A stretch of DNA of 64,000 nucleotides from Pseudisothecium myosuroides (Eukaryota; Streptophyta; Bryopsida; Hypnales; Lembophyllaceae). Below are positions 24,886 through 33,189 of this stretch, piece after piece. The notes under the pieces were generated by a model, which was not told where the DNA came from, did not search any database, and was given only the letters and a program-made list of their open reading frames with translations. Location of the stretch: assembly GCA_951799445.1 (NCBI GenBank), contig OX637289.1, forward strand, positions 23,064,245 to 23,128,244. Reading direction: 5' to 3'. Position 1 is the stretch's first letter; each line of letters opens with the position of its first letter. The translations under genes and the position numbers were made by a program.

Positions 24886-25825
24886 TTAACCCCTAAAGGA
24901 CCGTTGTCCCTTCGGGGGACAAATGCGTTTTCGGGCAGGTACCTACGGGCTGAAATTTTGTCGTGATTTTTTGAAACTTTTTTTGGAGATAGAAAAACTG
25001 ATAAGCTTTGTGGGAATATAATTTTTTTCACAATCGGTGCCCGGGAAAAAAAGTTATGACCAAATAAGCTCAAAAACAGGGGACGGCGGGCAGCCCGGGC
25101 AGCAAAAAAAAATGGACAAAAATTTGAATTTTTTTTTTTAATATTTTTTTTCTGATAAATTATATTTTTGTCTATCTGGAAAGCTTTGATTCATTTCATT
25201 TGGATATGTTATGAGAAAGTTATGGACATTCTTGTTTTTCGGGCAGTTAGAGCATCTTCTTGAAAAAAATAACTTATAGGATTCATTTCTGAATGAAATT
25301 TTTCAAATTTTTCAAATTTTTTTTTTTGGCATGATTTAGTTTACATTCTAGATCAATCTCACCATTGGGATTAGTATATTTTAATTCCATCTAAGAAATA
25401 TTAATATTTTAGATTTTCCTTCTATCTTGTACCTACTTCTGCTTAACAATTTTCTTAAGAATGATAATTAAGCTTTTTTGATTTTTTTTTTTCCTAGACT
25501 CTCAACTCAATTCTCCACTATAAAGATTTAAAGCTCAAAGCACTGTAGTGCAAAAATTTTAAGTTAAAAATGTTTAAAGTCAAAAAATCTAGTCCCGCAA
25601 TGTGCTGAAAAACTTGTTTTTTTCACTTTAAACGCAGATATCTTGCAATCTATGCGGTCAAAAATTCTGAAATTTTTTTCACACATTCTCATCCTAGTTA
25701 AGTGTAAGATCCTACGGTTAGATGTGAAAAAAAAACAATTTTCAATATTTTTTACGTTTTGCTATAGAAATGGCAGTTTTGAGTGTTTTTTGGCAGAAAA
25801 AAGGCTTCGGTCCTTTAGGGGTTAA
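24886..25825 (+). mobile_element. piggyBac-like MITE, TTAA family 1, full length
   Basis: TTAA at 24886-24889 and 25822-25825, with intact ends CCCCTAAAGGACC / GGTCCTTTAGGGG. It has the left-end hairpin GTCCCTTCGGGGGAC and keeps the segment ACAATCGGTGCCCGGGAAAA. With 11138-12065 this is the best copy for building a consensus. Confidence 0.8.
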
Positions 25826-25858
25826 AGAACAAGAACTTGAATGATCGATGTATTTGGA

Positions 25859-25991
25859 TTAACCCCTATAGGACCAACTGAATATTTTTTTGGTGGTTGA
25901 ACAAATGTTACCAACGTTTTAAGGCATCATTTTATTTATTTTTTGTACAAACTAAGGATAGAAATTTTTATTTAGATAACAGTGTGTAACA
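25859..25991 (+). mobile_element. Solo left end of a TTAA family-1 element
   Basis: TTAACCCCTATAGGACCAAC at 25859-25878 matches the left terminus, but the sequence then departs from the family before the next element begins at 25992. It is probably a truncated copy abutting its neighbour. Confidence 0.45.
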
Positions 25992-26907
25992 TTAACTCAT
26001 AAAGTCCCATTGTCCCTATAGGGGACAAAATGGATTTTGGGCAGCTTCCTATGAGCACAATTTTTGGAAATTTGTTTAATTTTTTTTTAAATAGAAAAAC
26101 TTATTAGCATTTTGAGAATATAACTTTTATTTCAATTGGTGCTTGGGAGCAAAAGTTATACCACAATAAGTCCACAACTCATTGGACAATAAAAGAATTC
26201 TATAAAAACTTGAAATATTTTTAAAAAAAATCTCATAGATTGAATTTTTGAGTATATGAAAAGCTTTGATTCATCCCATTTGTATTTGTGATGTGAAAGT
26301 TATAGAGCATCTTATTTTGCAGGCAATCAGAAGCATCTTCTTGAAAAAATTAAGTATAGCATTTGGTTTTGAGCTCAATTTTTACATTTTTTCCAAAACA
26401 AAAAGATCCACAAGGTTAACTGTGATTGTTAGAACAATCTAACTTACCATTGGGATTAGTGTGTTCTAATTCCATCTTAGAGTTACTAATGATCTAGTTT
26501 TTTCTTCTACCTTGTACTTGTTTCTATTTAACATTTTTTAAAGAATGAAAATTACGTTATTTTTTTTTAATCTTTTTAAATCTCTCAACTCAATTTTTTA
26601 TGATAATTTTTTTTAAAACTCGGAATATATAGTGCAAAAAAATTTAAGTTAAAAGGATTCAAAGCCTCATAATGGCTGGTTTGCCACAATGCCAAAAATC
26701 TTTGTTTTCTTCACTTTGAATGCATTCATCTTGCAATATATGGTCAAAGTTTTTGAAATTTCTTCCTCACATTTCCATACTAGTATGTTGCAAGATCCTA
26801 CATTTAGATATGCAAAAAATACCATTTAAAATAATTTGCTCTTTGCACTAAAAATGGCAATTTTGAACGTTTCAAACACTAAAAAAGTGTTGGGACTTTA
26901 GGATTAA
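25992..26907 (+). mobile_element. piggyBac-like MITE, TTAA family 1, diverged
   Basis: TTAA at 25992-25995 and 26904-26907. Ends CTCATAAAGTCCC and GGGACTTTAGGA, with hairpin GTCCCTATAGGGGAC. The internal order is the same as in the reference copy but with many substitutions, so this is an older insertion. Confidence 0.7.
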
Positions 26908-27143
26908 ATAGTTGAGTTTATACCATAGGTCCTTGTATGGGTCTAAAGAATCAGATACCAATTTGAGCAAATGATTCCTTGCTATAAAGAATTGGAATTT
27001 GGAAAAAAAATCTAATGAATATGATATAATGTTCGTAGAAGTGAGTTCTATGATTGCTATTTAAAATAGGTATCCCAAAACCGCCACTAATTGCTACTAT
27101 GCCTAGTTACTACTATTAGACTGTTCAACTTCTTATATATTCT
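26908..27143. other. Gene-free stretch
   Basis: AT-rich, nothing recognised. Confidence 0.3.
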
Positions 27144-27256
27144 TATTGGCAAGGGAAAGGAGGTTCCAACGCACCAAAGAACGCGACATTTGGATACTGT
27201 ATGCAAAAGTTATGAAGGAACAAAGTTTGGTTCTAAAAGCGTTTCTTTCACAGAGG
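27144..27256 (+). repeat. Dispersed repeat (TTGGCAAG... family)
   Basis: Starts TTGGCAAGGGAAAGGAGGTT, continues with TTGGATACTGTATGCAAAAG and AACAAAGTTTGGTTCTAAAA. Inverted relative at 2281-2407, diverged direct relative at 61783-61930. Confidence 0.6.
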
Positions 27257-27680
27257 TACATAACTGATTTTGGAGATGTACACACACTAAAGATGGCGCT
27301 TTAAGGTCAGTGGCGCATTTGACTGTTATGTTTTAGTTCTTACAAATTTGGATTAGCATTCTCGATATTTCAGCAGTCGTTTTATAAATTATGATGATTT
27401 GCAACAATTTCATTGAGAATTTGATCAGAAATGAAAATCAAGGTAATTAATTTTTATAAGTAAGTTTTTGTTTTTGTTTTTTAAACAAATGTCCAACTCA
27501 TTCCATTGTAAAAGAAACAAATTGAATACCAAACCAAGGGCAAAAACTCTCTTTTCTACAGGCTTTTGATAAACCACAGTACCACACCAAGATCATTTCA
27601 AAGAAGATCATATAAGAAAGAACTATATATATATATACAAGTGCAATAATCAAGTGTGACTATAGCACCCTTTGTTAGAA

Positions 27681-28014
27681 GTAAGGTAACAGGCTCTAAA
27701 ATCGCACAAGTTCTGAAATCGCCCACCCTATTCAAATGTACACCGCTTGTACATGTAACTATTTCATAGCCTTCAGCGATGTACAAACAGTGTACATTTT
27801 AGGGGATGGGCGATTTCAGAGCCCTATGCCACTTCAACTTCGAAATTTCATAACTAATTCCAAAAAGCTCCAAAAAATATGAAACAACTTGGGTTAGATG
27901 CCAATTCCTCTTGTTTTTCAAGGAAAATTTACTGAAAAATATTTCGAGACATTTCACCTCCCCAAAATTCAGTTTCAGCTCTTAGGTGGGCGATTTCTAA
28001 ACCTGTTACCTTAC
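27681..28014. mobile_element. MITE, GTAAGGTAGG family (copy 3)
   Basis: A perfect 13-bp terminal inverted repeat, GTAAGGTAACAGG / CCTGTTACCTTAC, extends imperfectly to about 25 bp. The interior contains CAACTTGGGTTAGATGCCAA. A GGGCGATTTC motif appears near both ends. 334 bp, non-coding. Confidence 0.7.
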
Positions 28015-30190
28015 ATAGTCAAAAGTGTTGTTTCTTGAACAATTGCATGAGTTTCTTGATGGGGTACACCTGTCAATGAGCCATTGGTGGTTGAACTTCA
28101 TCAATTGTGCTTGTTTAATTACCTCCACCCTACCCCACCCCATACTTGTATTTTTCAGAAGTAGTCTCACCTGCAATCAATATGAGATATATGTAGTATT
28201 TCCATATGTATTCTATATGTTCGTATTCGTACTCTGTATTATGTGTATGTATATCCATATCCATATTCTATACTATATATTCATAAATCCATATCCCGTA
28301 TCCATATCCCATATCCATATTCCCAAATTATTTAGATCGACGGCCCTGGAAGGGGAGACACATTTTTTTTGGAACGCCATCAACAGCTATGGTTTTTTGG
28401 TTTATTTGGTTCATTGGAGGGGGGGTGCTAATGGCAAAACCAGGAGCTGATTCCATCCTTTGGGTACATAGTTACATAAGAAGTATTGTATATTCTTGAA
28501 GTGTGTCATTTATTTTCTTTGATGTGACATTCATTCTACAAGAAAGTATGAAGACCAAAATTCGGACACAAGTACAATATTTAGATTAAGAAATTGTATT
28601 AGGACTTACTTTAGTTTTTTTAAGATTACAATTGCATCAATTTGAATTGAATAATAGTGTAATTTTATTAAAAAATAGATCAAAAAATCAAACTATCCAT
28701 TTCTTGGGTCAATTTATACATAGAACCTGCAATGGATAGAAGTTATCGATGAAGAAATTAAAATGAGGCTACAACGATGTCATAATTTAGTATTCTTCTT
28801 GAATTAGATACAATTTAATAGTTTGGACTTGGAGAATGAGTTGGATCTAGGCAAACTATAAAATTATCTTTTGTCCAAAATCCCACTTCCTCGGTACCAA
28901 AACTTTAAAAAAAATAATACCCCCTCTGTCCCACTAAAAACCTCCAAAAAGCTTCCCCAAGAGGGATGAACTATATTTTTAGTCTTTGTGATACATGCAT
29001 TCAGAAACTAGCAAACCATCCTTTAGATCTATGCAAATCTCCAGCTTAGGCGCCATCTTTTAGGCACCTAAAATCCATGCGGAAAGTATCATGTTTGAAT
29101 ATAATTTGTAATACTGCCAGTTCCGTCATTCTTGATGAATTAATGGTTGGTGGAAACAATGGGATTCTAAAAACATCTGTTCCTACCTAAATACCCACAA
29201 GAAAGAAACCTGGCCCATTTTATGAACAAATTTTCATAGGGCCGAAGTGGTCACTGAACCCATCATCAATATTATTGTTTGAGGAAACACAACAAGTACA
29301 AGGTGCCTCATATGGGTAAGGCCAAGTTTTCTAGGAGAGGAATGCTCCTTGATCTCTTGAATTGCCCCCACGAGGTCGTTCAACACAACCAACACTTACT
29401 CAATGGTTGAAATCATAAAACAGTGCTTTTTTAGTGGGACAAGAATTGTGCCTGATTTGCAGGGTTTTAGTGAGACAGAGGGAGTGCCTTGTAAGCATTT
29501 TAAAGTGAAATGGGAGTTAGAACTTGGGATGTAGTGTAAAGCTCGAAGTCGTGATTTTTAATTCTCAATCAGTTCAAAATTTAAAACTTTAATGGGATTT
29601 GGAATATAGTGAAAATTAGCCCTCAATATGACGTTTTTTGAATAAATATTGAAATGAAATGAAATTTTATGTTATTTTGTGAAAGTCAACTTCGTTTCAA
29701 TATTGAATCAAGTATTGTATGTGGAGGGAGTGCTAGCATGTGAAAATCAAGTCTATGAGCCCATGAACCTAGGAGTATATTATAAACACCTTCTATGATT
29801 ATAAGTGTCTATATTATATGTATCTATGTTACAGACTCTTTCCATGTTATATTGTACATATATTATAGATATATATCTTATAAACACCTTCAAATGGTTG
29901 TAAGTACATATCTACAACTAGGTTCAAGGCTCATAGGCTCACGTCTCTGCACTCATGTGCTAGTGTTGTCATTGTACGCAATGGTCTAAATCAATAAATT
30001 AAAAAAAAAAATAGAATAGAAGAAAAAAATTCAATTAATTTTTTTACTTGTAGAATCTGAATTACAAAATACTTTTACTTGTAGAATCTGTGGAATCTGA
30101 ATTTCCGTGTTGGACAGGAGATGCTGACCTTGACTACCAGTACGGTAAATTACTTGGGACTTTCCTGTATATGAGGACTCAAAGGCTAGA
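28015..30190. other. Gene-free stretch with simple repeats
   Basis: 28190-28330 is a degenerate (CCATAT)n-type tract that opens a 141-codon chance frame. 29795-29890 has TATATTATAGA-type simple sequence. No gene recognised. Confidence 0.4.
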
Positions 30191-30262
30191 TTTAGGGTTT
30201 GGATTAGGGCTTGGATTAGGGTTTGGATTAGGGTTTGGATTAGGGTTTGGATTAGGGTTTGG
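30191..30262 (+). repeat. Telomere-like 12-bp tandem repeat
   Basis: TTTAGGGTTT followed by five units of GGATTAGGGTTT (30201-30260, one substitution). Each unit contains TTAGGGTTT, the plant telomere/telo-box motif. It lies about 95 bp upstream of the RPL24 start codon, a position where telo-boxes are known in plant ribosomal-protein promoters. Confidence 0.85.
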
Positions 30263-30357
30263 AGGTTTTCCTCAGCCCGTCTCCCAGCTACTTGCCTCGC
30301 ACGAGCTCGCACGAGCTCGGGGAGCCTCGCCGTGGCTGCGCGCTCGCGCCCGCAGCC

Positions 30358-30840
30358 ATGGTGCTCAAGACGGAAGTGTGCCGGTTTTCCGGCTCCAAGA
30401 TCTACTCCGGCCGTAGGATTCGTTTCATCCGGAGCGACAGCCAGTTGTTCCTCTTCCTCAACAGCAAGAGCAATCGCTACTTCCACCACCGTCTGAAGCC
30501 CGCAAAGCTCTCGTGGACGGCACGAAGGAGCTCAAGAAGGACCCGCACGACATCGCCGTGAGGAAGAAGCGCCGAGTCGCCAACAAGGCCTACCCCCGCC
30601 CCTCCATCTTGGGGGCTTCCCTGGCGCTGATTCGGAAGAAGCGGACGGAGAAGACCGAGGTGCGGACCGCAGTCAGTGAGGCGTTGTTGCGGGAGATTGA
30701 GGGGCGAATCAAGAAGACCAAGGGCGAGAAGAAGGCGAAGTGGGTCGATTCAGTTAAGGTGGCAGAGGGGTCCGGAGGAAAGCAGGCCACGAGATGCTCA
30801 ACCGAAGGCTGCGAAGACGTGCGCCGGCGGAATGCGTTAA
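30358..30840 (+). pseudogene. RPL24: Ribosomal protein eL24 (RPL24) pseudogene, intronless, two frameshifts
   Basis: The ATG at 30358 opens a protein starting [20 protein letters not shown] and continuing through [20 protein letters not shown] and [10 protein letters not shown]. This is the N-terminal zinc-ribbon-like part of eL24, a 60S subunit protein at the interface with 40S. Only the first cysteine of the usual set is seen. Near residue 52 the frame shifts by one base, after which [26 protein letters not shown] and EIEGRIKKTKGEKKAK follow, the basic C-terminal helix region. Near 30760-30800 it shifts back to the first frame and ends AQPKAAKTCAGGMR-stop at 30838-30840. The total of 161 codons fits the family. 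Plant eL24 genes are normally spliced and this copy is not, so I read it as a processed pseudogene. Base-call errors in a live intronless gene are the alternative. Confidence 0.85.
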
Positions 30841-31931
30841 GATTGCCATCTTGCAGATCCAGTTGCGATCCGTGCTTTTTGTGGGAAACAGAATACATGC
30901 AGCTGTATGAGCTTTTTTAATGGTCTCAAAAGTTTGCAATTGGCATTTTTGGGCAGCCTTTACTATAATTGTCTTCACCTGCTCATTTTGGATCCCCTCA
31001 CGAGCTGTTTTGTTGAATTGTTTTAAGGTGGAATGAACTGTTTCTGAGCGATTTTAATTTTCAGACATGACTGCAAGTGACGCCTGAATATGTGGTCACA
31101 CAGGCAAATTGACGCTGAGATTAGGGGAAGTCCAGTCACGCAATTGGATTTTGTATATTAAAGTATAAGATCCCATAGTTCAAGTGGGAGTTTTTTCAAA
31201 ATAATTCTTTAATTTGATGATGCTTTTGGTGCACATTGTCGATGAGTGAACATTTTTCATCTAGAATTACTGAGGGCACAATTTGCGTTGGGGATGGGCG
31301 CATGGTATTAGCTCGTCCTACTTTATTTGTATCAATTTCAGGGGTTTCAGTTATTCGCGCTGTCTTTTTCTGTTCAAGTGATATAAACTATTGTAAATCG
31401 GTGCGCTCATTGTGAATTCGGTGGCATTCTCGAATGTTTTGTGGATTGATTACCGGTACTGCCTCCGAGACAGAATGTTTCTGTTTGCCTGGTCCTTGAC
31501 GAGCCCATGACCTCTGAAGGATTTAGCCATGCAGACATGCAGACATGATCTGACACGATAACCGGGCATCTTCAAGCATCTATGGAATAGACCGAGCCAC
31601 ACTCAAGAAAACCTAGAAATCAATATCCCGAATTCCAAGACATTCTAAACTCTGTCACTTTGATGAGAAACAAAGTCTTTATTTGAAAAGGAAGATAGTA
31701 ATTTTAAAGGCGACATTAGTGGGTGTCAGACCACTCAAGTCTTTTGTCAAATCCCAATTCCTGCTGCAAGGTTTGTTGCCAAATTGGAGACAATGTGATT
31801 CTTCTATCTCCAAAGTATTAATTCCCTTTTTTTGTTTTATAAGATGGAACAAGATTCTGAGATGGGCTCTGACATCCCGTTTCAAACTGGCACTCGGGTG
31901 AATCTTCAGAAGGGTCACATGTTTAGTCATG
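30841..31931. other. Gene-free stretch downstream of RPL24 copy
   Basis: The first 200 bp could be the 3' untranslated region carried by the RPL24 copy. No clear poly-A tract or flanking target duplication was found. The rest shows no coding signal. Confidence 0.3.
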
Positions 31932-32034
31932 AATGTTAGGGTTTAAGCGGAGGTATTACAGGCAGAACAGGATGGAGCCCATGTTGATTCATGGACATTA
32001 GGGTTTAAGCAGAGATCCTAGAGGCAGAGCAGGA
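31932..32034 (+). promoter_or_regulatory. Duplicated telo-box segment, 62-bp spacing
   Basis: Two imperfect copies of TTAGGGTTTAAGC...GGCAGA(A/G)CAGGAT start near 31937 and 31998. Telo-boxes (AAACCCTAA in either orientation) are known promoter elements of plant translation-related genes. The second copy is about 70 bp upstream of the first ATG (32073) of the next gene-like stretch. Confidence 0.4.
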
Positions 32035-32072
32035 TTTGACTTCTCTGGGTTTTTTTCCTTTTGCGTTTAAGG

Positions 32073-32722
32073 ATGAAGAATCAGATGTTTGCGGCGTCAG
32101 ATACAGGAATGGTTCCCCAGATTTTGAACTCGGTCAATTCGGATGCACATGGTTTCGGTACCGGAGAAATCCGAGGACACGGCCTGGATTGCAACCACAG
32201 GTGATTTTTCACAAGTGCCTCAGCTCGCTTTTTTCGACATGCTCTCCAATAGCAATTTCTCATGTGATATGTTCTTTTAAAGCACATCCGTTTTCAAATT
32301 ACCTGTTATTTGACATGTTCAAATTTGGTTGCCATTCTTTTTATTCAAGGCTTTCACTGAAAACTTTGCTAAAAAGTACCATCGAAATCTAGCGCAGGGA
32401 GCACGAAGTGCCACAACTTTGGAGAGGTTTCCCTCGTGCTCAAGGCATCAGACAACATTGTCCACGATCTCATTCACGCGTTTGATCCATGTGAAATAAA
32501 AGAATGGAAAGGCCTCCCCGGCCCATTTGGTGCTCCCGCCGCGGAAGTGGTACGGTATGCGACCCGAGATGGAGTTTTGTGCTTGGGAGTGCTCTTCTTG
32601 GGGTTTATCAAAGAGAAGTGACAGGGTTTTACGAAACTTTGCTTGTGCGAGAGGAAGAGCTCACTGACCTACTTCTGGATTTCTTCTTGGAAAATCTCAA
32701 GGATGGAAAACCTCAAGACTGA
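32073..32722 (+). other. Unresolved gene-like stretch (possible spliced gene or pseudogene)
   Basis: An ATG at 32073 opens 42 codons (MKNQMFAASDTGMVPQILNS...) up to a plausible donor CAG|GTGATT at 32201. After an AT-rich, T-rich gap, protein-like sequence returns in the frame containing VSLVLKASDNIVHDLIHAFD and EIKEWKGLPGPFGAPAAEVV. It reaches a stop at about 32621 and then seems to continue in another frame (ETLLVREEELTDLLLDFFLE) to 32722. An acceptor at 32391-32392 would join the first two pieces in phase, but the last needs a one-base frameshift. Base composition resembles the neighbouring exons. I do not recognise the family. A broken gene copy and chance frames both remain possible. Confidence 0.3.
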
Positions 32723-33189
32723 GGGTTCTGTTTCTGGACATCTTTTCAGAATGTGATACATCGTTCTGCTGGTCATTTAGTGCTCCTTGCAATTTGGGAA
32801 TAGGCATGATCTGAGGCGCCTTTCCCTGCAGCGTATGTGTTTCATCCCTAGCTTGCTCTCTCGGCTTGCAAGGTGGGGGGTCAAGGATCTTCTTTCTGTT
32901 GCATTGATTGACTCTGAGCCCGATTCTTATGTGACTTGAAATTTCAGCTTAGCTTTCCAGGTATCAATTAGTTTCGGCAGAGCAGGCTGATGCTATACTG
33001 AGGTGACAGTGCCAAGAAGTTCAAGACGAAGACAGAGAAAGACTCGCTGCTAATTAGTATGTTCATACTCCACCTATTTCCTTCGTTCAACAGCCTGAAA
33101 GGAGCTTGTTGCAAGAGTCTGCTCATTCCGAGGAGGTGAAGACGTTGAATGTCTGCGAGATTAACATATCTTGAGTGAAGAAGCTGCAA

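Noticed and set aside
28025..28450. 141-codon frame on the + strand
   Set aside because: It runs through a degenerate CCATAT-type simple repeat, giving Tyr/Ile/His-rich peptide with no motif.
30031..30489. 152-codon frame on the - strand opposite RPL24
   Set aside because: It is the antisense shadow of the RPL24 copy and of the telomere-like repeat (Thr-Leu-Ile-Gln repeats).
32436..32530. HDLIHAFD as a metalloprotease (ATP23-like) motif
   Set aside because: The zinc motif would need HExxH. Here it is HDLIH, and the following sequence does not match that family.
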